Assembly (NCBI GenBank): GCA_022453515.1
Contig: JAJNNY010000064.1
Coordinates: 62,001-126,000, forward strand
Reading direction: 5' to 3'
From: Astrocystis sublimbata
Taxonomy: Eukaryota; Ascomycota; Sordariomycetes; Xylariales; Xylariaceae
DNA length: 64,000 bases
Part shown: in pieces, positions 10,241 to 22,872 of the stretch
Position numbering within the stretch: the stretch's first letter is position 1
Layout of the letters: each line of letters begins with the position of its first letter
Program-made: the position numbers and the translations under genes
Notes under the pieces: generated by a model
Told to the model about the DNA's origin: nothing
Databases searched by the model: none
Seen by the model: the letters and a program-made list of their open reading frames with translations, nothing else

Positions 10241-12930
10241 ATTGGAAAGGAATAGTTGATCTTTAGATTTGTTTGGACGGTGTATAAGTTAATGTGCCTA
10301 AGGAGACAAGATGGCTGAGGACAAGTTGTGAACGTGGTGAAAGAATAGAAAAGGGAACTTGGGAGCCCACATTGCTTTTAGTATGTTCCTTTAGAGGAGG
10401 AGATAGCCCGTCGAACGAGGATTCCATGTACCTATGTACAATATCTTCTCCGATTTAGCTATCGCACAACTTTTGAGGGAGGTCAAAAGCCGGGGGACTT
10501 GTTTGTGGGAAACGCAACCGATCTTCTTTCGGGGAAAACAGCCGAGGGTGTTGATAAACTCCGGTGAGATCGTGTATGGGTATTCGCATAGTTACGCATT
10601 GTTTGATCACAATTACCAAATGATAAGGTCCCGGGGCGATAAAAGGATACTGGCGGTAAATGACACTCTACGTGTGGCGATGCTGGTGGCGATACTAGCC
10701 TATGAGAGTCCTTCTCATTTACGGAGCGTGTCACGTATCCTCTCAGTTTCAATGGATACAGCACCCGCCATACGGAGAGAGCGGTGGTATCGGGGGTAGT
10801 GACGACGTGGTTGATTACACAGCAACATAGATCACCTCCCTGACAGGTCTTGGGCATTGTCAGTCAAACTACCGACCACATCATTGATCTTGTACAGCCA
10901 AGATGGCCTCTTTAGCATAAGAAGATAGCGTCACTAATGTCAGTCTAAAATATCCCAGGGCTTAATATATTATCGTCTAAAACTGTTGTTACGGTGGCAA
11001 TATCTACCTGTTAAACCACATCCGCCTGGTGTTCATAGACACTTGTACAGATTCTACTAAGTCACGACTCACTTGAGAGGCAGTGGAAATCCTGGGTGCA
11101 CTGGGATCGCAATTGACAAGTTTCCGTAAGAGGGTGATGGACGTTCATGGAAATGGTACGGGGGAACGCATTCCGCAGAGAGCCGAAGAGTACACAATGT
11201 AACTGGAAAGACCCGAAGAACCATCACTTTGTCAGCATCCGATTTTCTTTGTGATTTCCTCATATGTAGCGGAGTGGATACACGTCGCAAGAAGTGTGAA
11301 TACAACGCTGATAATGGACGGAGACCGTAGTAAGGGTAATGGATTCTACAATCTCCCCGCCAGCTTCCAGAGTAGGTGGAGGATCATTGAGGCTTAATAT
11401 GACTAGTAGAATCAAGCACAGAAGAACTTTTGAGCAGAGCAAATATTCCCGGAGATTACAGCATCCGTGGAGGTTGTATTTGGGGTGTCGTGCGGCGTGC
11501 CTTTGAATGCTTCAAATGTGATCCTAAACTACTCACTAAGCTATGTCCCATCAGCGATATAGGGAGACTATATAGCACTCTGCGGATATGATATTCTTAC
11601 TATTGAAGAAATGGTATGATGGTGGTCTCCCATTAAGGAGTTTTTGAGGCTCTTCCACATTGTTCACCGATTGAAAAAAAGTTGCGACGGTAGTGGTTTT
11701 CTCGTACCAACGATTTTGACCCGCTACGCAACTCGGGGGGTGGGGTTTACAGGTGTGTGGCATCTTTGAACAGACGTATTTCATTCGACTGATACCTGTA
11801 TACGTAGCCAACAACGGCTTCGACTATCGGTTGAAGGGGTCCTGGTGAGATGCATGAAGTGCAGGGAAGTGAGTTGAAGGAGGAAGGGCGGGGAGGGGGA
11901 GAGGGAAGGGGGGGATAACCAGGTAACGTTATAATCTCCCGAGGTGTGACAAACCGACGAAAGGAAGCGATGTGACGGATCTTACGGAGGATGTCGGCGA
12001 CGAAGCCGGTCCTTCTTCCTCACAGATTCCTTTCTGATTCTCGCCACTTCTTGTATGCTGTGGTACTGGGGGAAGGACAGCATACCTTGACTCACAACGT
12101 CATGTGCGAACGAAAAGCACTCGATGCACCCTAGATCGGAAATGAGTAGGATCTAGACTTTCCTTGCGGATTGCGAATGGGCCCGGAGCTGTCAGTTGAG
12201 CACAGTATCGTTCTTGGTTTCATGATAGTCGCTCCTTTCGTCGATCCATGCAAGAAGCGAGGCCACGTGGGAAACCTGACCAGCGTATGAGAGAGAGCAT
12301 GAAGCTCATTGACTATGATCACGATTTGGACTGAGATTACACCGGAACGACCGAATGAGGGACTGGGTTCCATGAAGATGACTCTCGAGCACCAACATCA
12401 CGATTGTAATTTTCTGCAGCATCAAAAATGAACGGCAAAGCAGTTTTGATGTCGGCACCACCGTCAAAATTCATCTTGATTTCGAGATCAGAATCGGGAC
12501 CATTGTCAACAAAACGTCAATACATTGTATCTTGGACACGGTTAGTACTGACATACAGGTACTTGGAAGGTTACAGTAGGTACCTATTCTAATCTGATAT
12601 CCACATATAATTATATGATAAACAGCAGTACTTCTAGAAAGGATAACGATATTTAGTAGATTAATAGAAGATGCTTTATTTCGAACTGCAACAATCATCT
12701 AATTTTCATACCCGTCTCAACTATTTTTCGCTCTACCTCGGACGTGCACTACTAGTAGTTGGGCGCCAACGACGACCCCACAAGAGCCAGAACGGCACGA
12801 GCCAGCGCCACGTCTTCTGACAGGTCCACTGCGGCGACTGCAAGCCGGCTGCTTGGCGGAGTTAGGCTGCCCGCCGGCAGCGACGTTGGGCACTAGGGGC
12901 AGAGCTGATTGGCCGAGCGTCCCCAAGGGA
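10241..12930. other. Long gene-poor stretch
   Basis: About 2.7 kb with no supported gene. Two overlapping antisense frames at 10434-10799 (plus, 121 codons) and 10483-10857 (minus, 124 codons) have no family resemblance. A 60-codon minus frame at 11260-11442 begins with a signal-peptide-like MLCSKVLLCLILLVILSL and holds four cysteines, so a small secreted protein is possible, but I cannot support it further. A G-rich patch lies near 11880-11915. Confidence 0.4.
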
Positions 12931-12948
12931 GGTACCAACTAGAGATAC

Positions 12949-13040
12949 TACATACATGTACCCACAAGACCTCAAGTAACTACATGTACCTACCTACCTA
13001 GGTAGGTACATACCTATGTAACTTAGTTATGTAGTTAAGG
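12949..13040. repeat. TACCTA/TAGGTA palindromic low-complexity patch
   Basis: Short tandem and inverted units of TACCTA and TAGGTA, including TACCTACCTACCTAGGTAGG, form a self-complementary stretch. The same motif recurs at several other intergenic places in this window. Confidence 0.7.
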
Positions 13041-14069
13041 TACCTAGACTATCTCCCCTTTCCCACCTGCCGCTGCCATCGACTTGGATGCTTGCTTGGG
13101 TCGTCATCCACTGACCCCTCCATGCTGTTCACCCCCATCCACCCATATCCTTCCTCTCATGCATTGATTCTCTCCATATATCACTCCTTGTTTATTGCTC
13201 GGAAACCAACTGGATAATGTTTTGTTTCAAATAGGTATGTGATCGGTTCGGCGTGTCTAATTCTGTCTTGGTGGATGGGAGCCAAAGGGGGGGGGTTGCA
13301 AACTAATTCGACTAACTAACTACCTGTACCTACTTCTTCATCTATCGCGACGATCCATTTGCGTCTTTGTGAGATTGCCTAGAGGGCGTGCGTGAACCCC
13401 ACGCCAACACCCATACCCCACTTCTGCCTCGTCCCTTTACATCGTTGCAAGATTGTCTACATTGCTCACTAGACGCAGCAACCCCACCACCACGTTCCCC
13501 GGACGATTGCTTCCCACCTCGCCAGGCATTAGCATCGTTGCCCAACGATCGTTCGTCTGTGCTCTGACTCGGCCTAAGAAACCAGCTCCGTTCCGCCTTC
13601 TGTCGGTTGTCTGCCAACCCACACCCTGGTCACGTCAGGTGTGCCACGAATCTCCTCCATCCCCCGTCCGTTTCTCTCACCGGCGGTCCAGATTTCAGGC
13701 GATCAACCAGCCTGGCTACCCGCATCGCTGTATCTTATCTGCTTAATACATAGCATAATTAATATAAGATTCAACCTTGGATGTTCTTAAAAGCACCTCG
13801 CTTCTGCTACTACTACCGACCATACATCGCACGCCACCTTTGTTTCGCTTCTCACTGCTCACGCCAGTTTCACAGCACACACAGACACAGATCGCAGACA
13901 AACCGGACCAACCCACAGATATTGCAGTCTCTCAGGCACGATATAGTTTTATCATACGACGTCGAGGACAGGCCGCCCAGATCGATTCTTGCCCGTTTCA
14001 GCGAGTAAGCAGTTTGTGTCCCTAATTAGGTGATTGGCAATTGCCACAAGGCTCCTGACCGGTCTCGCA
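13041..14069 (+). promoter_or_regulatory. Pyrimidine-rich upstream/leader region of the Gln-rich gene
   Basis: About 1 kb of strongly CT-rich plus-strand sequence (for example around 13480-13700 and 13790-13890) directly before the ATG at 14070. Pyrimidine-rich promoters and long leaders are common in filamentous fungi. Several short upstream ATGs (13453, 13777, 13781) could act as uORFs. A leader intron is possible but not certain. Confidence 0.4.
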
Positions 14070-15084
14070 ATGGCTTACGCACAGCCAAACATGGACACCG
14101 GCGACGAGCTCTCCACGCTCTTCTCGCGTAACATGACATTTCAGCAGCCACGGCCAGAGCCGGTTCAACAGGTGCAACAGCAGCCGGATGCGGAGCCGAT
14201 CAAGTACTCCATTACACAGCATTACCACCACTCTGCACATGCCGTTCACCAAGAGGCTGCCCCAGAACCTCAGAGAGCCGCCTCGGTGCCTGCGCAAACC
14301 CAGTTCTCGGCCGAGCAGGTTCTCAGCCAGCACGGGGTAGATCCACTGCGCTTGTCGGCCCAGCAAATCGAGCTGTTCAAGACAGGAGATATGCCCCAGC
14401 AGCTGCGTTTGATCGAGCTTTGGCAGATATGTCCTCCCGATAACTCATCAAACACTCACACGCGCATGGACTGGCCAGATACATCAGTCGAGCAGGAGAT
14501 GATTCTTGCACAGCGGCGCCAATCACAGAGGGCAGAGGAGGAGAGACAACGGCGAGACTCGGAGATGAGCAGTAAGACTTCCCTTTCCCTGGCTATGCAT
14601 TGCGTGAGACTTGTGTTCTGTGCTGCTTCCTGAAACCCCGACGTCGCTCACCTCAACTTCGATCCCCTTGACAAATTGCGATCGCTAAGCACTCTTCTTG
14701 TATCTAGTGGACGGCACGCCGTTGACGCCAGTCCAAACGACTGACGGCCACTGGGTCACTACTGCCTACGTCGAGCCGTATATGATGTCAGGGTATGAGA
14801 TGATGGCACAACGAGAGTACGAAGAATCAACGAAGCGTCAGTTGCAGGAGGTCAGGATGGACCAGCCGAAAGACGTGTACAACCACTTCGGCAGTGCCGT
14901 AGGCGGTCACAACAACACCTACAGCCCTGCCACCGATCCGGTGTATCTTCTTGCCCACAATCCGACATATCATACCACCACCGGCATTGCCACTGACCCT
15001 ACGTGCACGAGCGAATGGACGTACCGGCAGCAGCTGGAAAACCAATATGGCGCATTCCGACAGATGAGCGAGATGGATTATTAG
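14070..15084 (+). CDS. Gln-rich hypothetical protein
   Basis: Two exons, 14070-14571 and 14708-15084, joined across a 136-bp GTAAGA...CTAG intron, give 292 residues. The N-terminal part is rich in Gln, Pro and His (PVQQVQQQPDAEP, QHYHHSAHAVHQ). A central charged helix follows (around EQEMILAQRRQSQRAEEERQ). The C-terminal part is rich in Tyr and Met and ends NQYGAFRQMSEMDY. There is no signal peptide or membrane segment. I do not know a named domain. The composition suggests a mostly disordered nuclear or cytoplasmic protein, perhaps a regulator, but that is inference. The long pyrimidine-rich leader suggests a regulated, well expressed gene. Confidence 0.75.
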
Positions 15085-16636
15085 ATCCTCTTGTTTGTTT
15101 GCATCTTTCCAGTACCATAACTACATATGTTAGCTGCTCTTGTCAGACGAACGCCGATGCAGGTGACGAGGCACAGCCTCCGCTAGTCAGTTCTGCTGAG
15201 TACAATAAGTAGTGTAACAGATTAGTTGGAGGATTGTGGTTGGAAGATTTCGGCGAGCGGATAGCCTACAGCATTGGCACCAACACAGAGTCATGACGGC
15301 TCAACTACGAGAGTGGGGTGGACAGTTTGACATAGCCTGGGACCATGATTGTCAGGGCAGGAGTTTGCATCCATAATTTATTTGAGTATATGTCACAGGA
15401 TGGCGTTAAGGATGTCGGCAACGTTTCTTACCCCAAGTTTCCGTTCTTACAAACGCCTCCGTATTCTCGCACACCGGGTTCCCGATGTGCCATGCTGCCC
15501 AGCTTCAAACACACCAGGCAAGTGGGACGTACAACAGGGGCAATGGCTCAACTGACCCCATCAATCCAATCAGGCACTTTATTTCAAAGTTCACAAGGTC
15601 GCGGTCTGGACTCTCCTGGTACACACAAGGTACGCCAACAACTCGTTAGCTAGCTCTACATTTTATTCGTCGATTCAGTGTACTCATCTCATTCCTTCCA
15701 CCTATCAATATACACCCACCCGAGTGGCCTTCGACAAGCCTAAATCTTACCGCTGACCTCCCATACTGGGCTGTTGGCATCTCTGAAACCTGTCTGGCCA
15801 TACCCTCCGTGGCTCGATCTTGTTCGGGAACGGGACGATCTGCGTCTTTCTGCGCTTTCCCTCACATGCTCCGAGTCCTGGGCCTGGGTGCTTTGATAGC
15901 CAGTTGGTGAAGTTCATCTAGACAGTTGGTCTGTTTTCACGACGTTGTAGGGTGAGGTACGTATGTAGGTAGCTCTCACCGTCAGTCAATCAGCATTAGA
16001 ATACTATAATATAAAAGCCCAACGATTTTATGTCAGGATAATTTTCGTGCTTCGTTTGATCGCCATTGGCCTACGTTGCCCTGGCCTTCGCTCCGCGGTA
16101 GCTGAGGTGAATGGTGTCATTCGTGACCACGGGAACTTGATGATTGATCCGTGTTTTGGAAGAGGTAGGAACTACTTATGTAGTGGAGGAATACTGCATT
16201 GGGATTTAGCAAGGTATACTTAGATATTTTGAATCAGTTAGACCGAAATCTAGCGAGGAGCGGCGACTTTGGCCATCCCAATTCGACGACTCATCTCGTC
16301 CAAGACCTACAGCAGGCTTGGTGTGGATATAGATACGCACGCTGTTTCGAGTGCTGTAACCACATTGACTACTATAGGGTGTGCAATTAGAACTTATAAG
16401 TAAGCAACGGGACAGCTGAAATACTTGGAAGTTTGAAGCATAGCTTGAAGGATTCTTGTTATAAGTAATGGATACTAACGCTGAGTGAAAGGATGCAAAT
16501 CACTCGCTACTAGCCTACATGTATATGGGGCCAGCCAGGAAGCCCAAGCCAGTATTCTAATGATGACGTGTATCCATCCCGTGCATGGCCCACGGATTGC
16601 ATACCACGGCACAAGACACCGCAGCCCATCAAATCA
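15085..16636. other. Convergent intergenic region
   Basis: About 1.55 kb between the 3' ends of the Gln-rich gene and the DnaJ gene. Short frames near 15345-15653 and 16199-16390 have no recognisable product. No repeat or RNA gene was seen. Confidence 0.5.
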
Positions 16637-18204
16637 CTATCTCTTCTTGTTACCTCTCTTCTTTGCCTTTCCGCTCTGCGCCTGTGCCTGGCTACCGGTG
16701 CTCTTCGTCGAAGGCAGGCCTTCAACGCTCTTAGAGATGTGCTCGAAGTCGTCGGTTGAATCGGTCGAGGGCGTGCGCATGGCAGGGGTTTCTTCGGAAC
16801 TGGCGGAGTCGTCGAGCTCGTGCTCCTCTGCGTTGTCGGATCCGGCAGCAGAAGATGTAGAGGCAGAAGATGGGGATTTCCCGAGGGCTCGGCCGACCGT
16901 GAAAGCGTAGAACCATCCGGGAAACCTGTACAGGGCTGTATCTTTGACGGTCGGAGGGGGGAGCTCGTTGGGCTGTGTGAGGGAAGATGTCAGTTTTTAA
17001 GTGTCAAGCTTAGTCAAGCCAACAAGCATGGATCTGGGGTGTGAATATGATGTAATGACATGGGAAGACAACAATGAAAGCACATACGTCAAGCAGGAAC
17101 TCATGCATGTTCCCGTCCGCGTCCTCCTGCTCAAGGTAGACATCGCCAAGGGAGTCAACGACCAAGATCTTTCCGTTCTCGGCCACGATGCGCTTCTTTG
17201 CTCCAGTAGGTCCAGGTCCCGATGTCTGGGACGGCTGCGGCACGGGAGTTGCGCTCCCGCTCGCCTGCTGGCTGCTACGGCCCCTGGCGGCGCGACTTGG
17301 CTTGCGTCCCTCTTTCCCGGATTCCTTGCGCGATTCCTTCTCCTGCCATCGGCGCTGCTTGCGGTTCATGGCCAGTGGAGGGCCCTGCTGCTCGTCATCT
17401 GCCCCGGCAGCAGCAGCAGCAGCTTGCGGTGGCGGGGGTGGCGGGGGTGGCGGCGGCGGCGCCTCGCCAACGGCATCCAGACCCGGAACAGCAAAGTTAT
17501 CGCCCCAGGCGGCGTGACGCGCGAACTTGATGTAGCGCTCGACGAACTCGCGCTGGCGTCTCCAGCTCATGTACAGCGCGAGGTAGTGAAAGCCACCACC
17601 GCCGATCAGCAGCACGCCGACAAGAACCGTGCCTAGACCCGGTCGGTAGCGACTATAGTAGTATTCGGTGCCCTTCCAGGTCGGGAAGCCGTTTCGCAGG
17701 AAGTGGTCGTAGCGGTCGCGTCCCGAGCCGCGCAGGACGTTGGTGACGATGGAGAGCCGCGCCTGGCGCTCACTGGCCTTCTTCACGGCAGCCTTGATCT
17801 GCGACTGGGAGGGGGGTTTGACGACTTTGGTGGTGCCTTTGGCTTGGGAGGCCTTGTTCTGCTTGGCGCGGTCGGCCATGAGTTGCTGGCGGACCTTGTC
17901 CGGGTGCAGGGCGCGTGCCTTGCGCTTGTATGCCTTGTTGATGTCATCTTGAGATGCGCTGGGGACGATGCCGAGAAAATCATAGAAGGTCACGTTCGCG
18001 CCCTCGTGGGTGGCGAGCTCGTCGCGGACGCGGAAGATCTCGCGATCTACATATAGCGTGGAGGGTTAGGCGCGCTGGCTTCATCGTAGCAACAAGTAGA
18101 ATAAGCAATTGCGTAGGAAGAGAGCTCGTACCTTCCTTGGACCACGCGGCCGTGAACGGGGTGAGGAGGGCGACGAGGCCGAGAGTCAGCGTGGAGAGCT
18201 TCAT
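16637..18204 (-). CDS. ER-resident DnaJ (J-domain) membrane protein, ERJ5-like
   Basis: Predicted 455-residue Hsp40 co-chaperone of the endoplasmic reticulum, related to yeast Erj5 and animal DNAJC1-like proteins. Exons: 18204-18132, 18046-17088, 16972-16637. Residues 1-20 are a signal peptide (MKLSTLTLGLVALLTPFTAA). The J domain starts at about residue 44, with the catalytic HPD triad at 72-74. A single membrane helix covers about 161-184 (GLGTVLVGVLLIGGGGFHYL). The following region includes FPGWFYAFTVGRALGK after the last splice. A long proline run and an alanine run interrupt the cytosolic part, followed by a basic KNRKQRRWQEK-like stretch and an acidic/serine tail ending in lysines. The J domain faces the lumen, where it would stimulate the Hsp70 BiP. 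Large plus-strand frames over this locus are antisense shadows. Confidence 0.9.
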
Positions 18205-19379
18205 CTCGTCGTTGGATTGTCGGACGGGCTATGATAGATGGCTGCAACCATCCGACGGCAAGTGAAACGTGAGAGAAATATATATAGACAATAATGGAGA
18301 GGACAGTGCAAGACTGGTCAATGGGTCAGCAGTATGAGCGAAGACTTGATGGTGAATCACATCAATCAACCACCCAATGTGTCTAGAGGATTGTTGTCCT
18401 CTTTTCTCATGGACTTTTTGGAATTTTGCGCCAGGGGTCAGGCACAGCATCCAGACGGAAGGAGAGGTGTTCGAAATCGGATACCTACTTACCTACCTAG
18501 GTACCTACCTAGGTAGTTCAGCGGAGCCCCGGTAGATGCATCGTCCCACTTATTGTCCCTACTTACCTAGGTGGGTACCTACCTACCTAGTTTGGAACTT
18601 TGGCACTACGTCAAAGCTAGGTACCTAACATACCTTCTTTATCTCCAGTTGCAATTCCTGCAACGTTGACTCTCTCGTATGTCTACATATAGGAATTCGT
18701 TGACATGCCAGTTATATCACCAAACTAGGCGCAGTTGCAATCACTCCAGCCAACCACGTCAATAAGCTGAGGAGACAGGCCTTCCCCTCTGCCTCAACAG
18801 GATGTGTCTTGGTGTGTCTGTCTTCGACACATTTTAGTCGTTTGAGAGTCATAGTTCATTGTTTTGCTATGTCTTAATCTGAGCCTCAGCATGAACAATT
18901 CTCAGGTGTCGGTTCGATTGATGTCGCAAGATGAACCGACATCTTACAAAGCATAGCAAACCGGACGTGAGCTTTTCTCTTGTTTGTACTGCAACCGACC
19001 AGCTACACGAAAGATAGCAAAAAAGGGACAGGAATTCTTCGCTAGGTAAAACACCGTCCAACCGAAAATGCAACATGGGGACCCGTTTCGGAACCCCTTC
19101 TAGCTTTACGGGAACAAGTACCGAGATGCGGGGGATCCTCGGGTTCCAAACAACGTCAGCTTTTGGGGAAAACGGCGATCTCGCTGTTGGCTTGTCCGCT
19201 CAGCACCTGCCCGTCATCAAGCGGAGAATGGATGCTTGCGAGTCTGACTTGGCGCACAGACAGCCACTGCGCATGTCCTTGTTGGTATAAACGGTGGGTG
19301 TTTCTCTCTTGCTGGCTGCGGCATACCATCCCCATTCACTTCCAGCCTTTGATCTATAGGGGAGGTCCAAGTTATCGCC
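18205..19379. other. Divergent intergenic region with TACCTA patches
   Basis: About 1.2 kb between divergently transcribed DnaJ and sugar-porter genes, so it should hold both promoters. Repeat patches lie at 18480-18610. A short plus frame at 19075-19290 is not convincing. Confidence 0.6.
18482..18610. repeat. TACCTA/TAGGTA palindromic patches
   Basis: Two clusters of TACCTACCTAGGTA-type units separated by about 45 bp lie upstream of the DnaJ gene and form self-complementary DNA. Confidence 0.7.
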
Positions 19380-21149
19380 ATGTCACCTTCCAAGAAGCCC
19401 GAAACTTCTGTTTGGGCCAACAGGAAGTGCCTGTCAATATGTGCCATCGTTGCTATAGCCAACATGCAGTATGGGTTGGACTCGGCCGCAATCGGTGCCT
19501 TACAAGCCATGCCCGGATTCTTGAAGATTTTTGGCTACCCTGATCCAACCAAACCAGGAGGCTATGGGATAGATGTAAGAGAGCGAGCGTCGCACAAGAC
19601 TTGTTGCGTATTGGGCTAATTCTTTGGTATTTGAACAGGGAACATTCCAAAGACTAATCGGGTCACTCTTGACTTTAGGTGCCTTTCTCTCCTCACTTGT
19701 CGCGGGAGCCTTCGCCCACTATTTCGGCCGAAAGGCTGCTCTGTGGTTTGCCTGTTTGCTGAATGCAATTGCCTGCATCGTCCAGATCTCATCAGAGAAT
19801 AAAGTGGCAGTCTACATCGGTCGTTTGATACTGGGTCTGGCCAATGGCTTCCTCGTCACCTTCTCGAATATATACACGGCCGAAGCATCACCAGCCCACC
19901 TGCGTGCCGTCATGGTGGCACTATTCTCAGAGTGGGTTAACATAGGCAGCATCATCGGGGCAACCGTGACGAATAGGACGAAAGACTTTCTTTCCAAATC
20001 TTCCTATCAGATCCCTTTGGGAACCCTGTTCATCGTGCCCGCCATCCTGTCTATAGGTCTGCTCTTCGTTCCCGAAAGCCCTCGATACCTACTATATCGA
20101 GGTGACGAAGAGGCGGCGAGAAAATCTCTTGAAGCGTTGAGGGGTGACTCATTACCCCTAGAAGAATTGGAGCTGGAATGGGTAGAGATGGTCAGAGGCA
20201 TCGAGGAAGAGAAGCGGACTGCAAAGACAGTAGGCGCGCTCGATATGTTCAAGGGTGTGCGTCCCTTGACCATGGCGAATCTAAGGGTGTCAGCTGATAA
20301 CCCTACAGGTACTGAGCTGCGACGTACTCTCTTATGCTACGGCGTAATCGCCACGCAGACAGGCGCGGGTTCTTGGTTTGTGATCAGCTACTCGACGTAC
20401 TTCATGACCGTAGCTGGGCTCAGCGTCAACGAGGCCTTCAAATTTAGCATCCTGAACACCGTCCTGGGTTTCATAGGGGTGAACTTTGGTATCTACCTCA
20501 TGCGACACGTCATGGGACGACGGACGATCCTGATGACCGGGGCCGTCACTCAGGGGGCCGCGATGCTCGGTCTTGCTGTCTCCGCAACGGTGGCCTCGGG
20601 GACATTCGCTGCTCGGAGCTGTTTGATCGCCTTCCTCGCCATCTATCAGTTCTCGTACAATGCGTTCGTAGGAGACGCGACGTACCCGACGGCGACAGAG
20701 CTAGTCAGCACGAGATTGAGATCTTGGTCTGTTGGATCGGCTATCAGCTTGGGATACCTTCTCGCGTGGTTGACGTCGTTCTTCTCCCCGTACTTTATCA
20801 ATCCGGAGAATCTCAACTGGGTCAGTAATCTTTATTAGAGCTAGACGTTATCGTCACGTTCCATGAGCTTGCTACTAATCACCGTATACAGGGCGCCAAG
20901 TATGGATACATTTGGGCAGGCTCAAATCTTGCCTGCTTCTTGTTTTTCTATATTTTTCTGCCAGAGACAAAAGGACGGACTCTGGAAGAAATCGACGAGC
21001 TCTTCGACAACCGAGTACCAGTTCGTAAATTCAAGACGTATCACACCGTTATTGTAGATGAGGCTATGAAAGATGTCAAACAACGGAGTGGAGGCGCCGA
21101 GAAGAATACAGCGTCAGTGACAGAAGCCATTGACCGTGTATCGTGGTAA
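19380..21149 (+). CDS. MFS sugar-porter family transporter (hexose/alpha-glucoside type)
   Basis: Predicted 544-residue plasma-membrane transporter of the major facilitator superfamily, sugar porter family. Exons: 19380-19574, 19639-20820, 20892-21149. Signatures visible: FGRKAAL in the loop between helices 2 and 3, VPESPRYLLYRGDEEAARK after helix 6, the MGRR motif after helix 8, and PETKGRTLEEIDELF after helix 12. About twelve hydrophobic segments are present. The GYGID block and the unconserved N-terminus resemble maltose/alpha-glucoside permease-like proteins, but the sugar cannot be assigned. The C-terminal tail is charged. Exon joins remove a 64-bp and a 71-bp intron and keep one frame. 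It is followed by a broken GST gene on the same strand, with no evidence of a functional link. Confidence 0.92.
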
Positions 21150-21784
21150 ATGATACTGGTCTTCCAGCAGCTCGTCTACCCATACTCAAGTGTACTTATA
21201 CCTAACGGTTTTGGAATATTGACACCATCTTCATAAGCATAGAGAAGCCGACCAACGCGAGAAGTCAAGGAGGTCGCGGCAGCTTTATAATTAGAACAGC
21301 GTCTCACTATAATAGTATCTCCACACGATGAAATTTGTCATCCAACAACAATCTTTGACTCAATAAGTGACCTTCGAAAGACTGTGTTTTCGCGAGGTGT
21401 CTTCAGTTTACTAATTTGTAATGGCCCTGTTCCATGCACAACTACTCCTCAGTGCGGACGCAAGAGGCCGAGCTCCCACGAGAACAGGAGAACAAAGGAT
21501 CGAGCCCCGTCAGCGCTAACCTAACAATCATTGCAGATTGACCCCTACAGGCACAAGTTGATCACGTACACGGGGCCTCGCTGGAGAGCGGGAGGTCAGT
21601 ATCGGCCGGCCAACTCCTCAAAGACAAAGGGTTTTACGAGTATAACCATCGGGCGAAGCCATTTAAGATATTTGGACATCAACAGTCACCTCTGCTCAGA
21701 GCTATCGGGCAGAGGAACTTCCAACTGAGAAAAGTTTTCATATTCCCCGAGTCATCACTAAGCATCGTTTTTGCACGCATCAAC
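21150..21784. other. Intergenic, no gene seen
   Basis: About 630 bp between the transporter and the GST pseudogene. A short plus frame at 21531-21728 has no recognisable product. Confidence 0.5.
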
Positions 21785-22736
21785 ATGACTGCCAAACCCT
21801 CCAAGCCGATACAAGTCTGAATCACACGTAGGTACCCAATGTGACAGCAAATGCTTTGTGTTAGGAGCTGGGAGCTGACTAGATCCGCTAGCCCCTGGCC
21901 CCAACCCATGAAAAGTGAGTTGAAATCAAATGGACAACTAGCCAGTAACAGTACCGGCACACTGGATTGTGAACATTTCAGGCTGGTTCAAGTCTTTATC
22001 AGTTATATGTGCTGATATCACCCTGCAGGTTGTCTGTCTACTCGAAGAGCTGGGCTTAAATTACAAGATCAATTCCTTCCGCTTTGATGAGGTCAAGAAG
22101 CCACCTTTCATTAACATCAACCCAAACGGCCGCACCCCCGCTATCGAGGACCCAAACACGGGTCTTACGCTTTGGGAGACCGGTGCTATTCATCAGTCCT
22201 GATCGAAGTTTACGACACGGAGAGGCGACTTTCGTATGAGTTACTCAATGGGGGACAGTTGTGTACCTAGTCAGTGGCTGCACTTCCAAGTGATCGGACA
22301 GGGCCCTTACTTCGGCCAGCTCGGCTGGTTTGCGCATTTGCACCCGGAGAAGGTCCCGGCCGCCATCGAACGCTACACGAACGAGCTCCACCGCGTTCTC
22401 GGAGTGCTCGAAATTGCGCTGTCCAACAGGCCTGATGACGCCCAGTGGCTTGTGGGCGACAAGATGACGTTCGCCGACATGGCGTTCATGCCTTGGATCT
22501 TCCGCCTCAGCGAAGTCCTGAGCCTGCCGTGGGATGAGGTCTGGAAGGATACCCCACGTGTTCGTGCGTGGCATAAGCGCATGGTCGAGCTGCCTTCGTG
22601 GAAGCGCTCTATGGATATCCGCGCGCGGCTCATGGATGAGCAGGGCCTGCAGTGGAATGGTGTGCCTAAGGGCATTGATACTTTCGATCAATATCAGAAG
22701 AAAATTGCCGAGGGCGAAGATACGGAGACGGAGTAG
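21785..22736 (+). pseudogene. Glutathione S-transferase (Ure2-like) pseudogene
   Basis: Exon-like blocks run 21785-21827, 21892-21914 (23 nt) and 22029-22736. The first block starts MTAKPSKPIQV and the third contains VVCLLEELGLNYKI and INPNGRTPAIEDPNTGLTLWETGAI, the thioredoxin-like N-domain of Ure2-type GSTs. The C-domain follows with QWLHFQVIGQGPYFGQ, LVGDKMTFADMAFMPWIFRL and WHKRMVELPSWKRSM. Four breaks are visible. TGA stands where the family has Trp at 21818-21820 and again at 21909-21911. A frame shift lies near 22195-22200, just after WETGAI. A second break in frame, with an in-frame TAG, lies near 22262-22270. The two parts of the third block read in different frames. All breaks lie within the first half, while the C-domain is intact, so loss looks recent. 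An unusual transcript structure could remove some breaks but not all. Confidence 0.82.
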
Positions 22737-22872
22737 AAAGAAACAAAAATATATAATTCACAGGTTCTGACGAATTTCAAACTTGGAGTATTTGAGTTAT
22801 TCTTTCAAACAATAGTGCAACGAGATGAGTTTGAAATTCGACTCTCACGTGGCCATGATATTTACCCAGGCA

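Noticed and set aside
10434..10857. Overlapping opposite-strand frames of 121 and 124 codons
   Set aside because: They cover the same DNA, neither has a family match, and either could be open by chance.
17001..17636. Long plus-strand frames over 17.0-18.1 kb
   Set aside because: They are antisense to the DnaJ gene and owe their length to the GC-rich proline/alanine tract.
20282..20308. Possible short intron inside the sugar porter gene
   Set aside because: The candidate is only about 22 nt, too short to be spliced, and the frame is open through it.
21818..21911. Recoding of TGA as selenocysteine or Trp in the GST
   Set aside because: Other genes in the window use TGA as a normal stop, the same gene also has frame breaks, and fungi of this group are not known to make selenoproteins.
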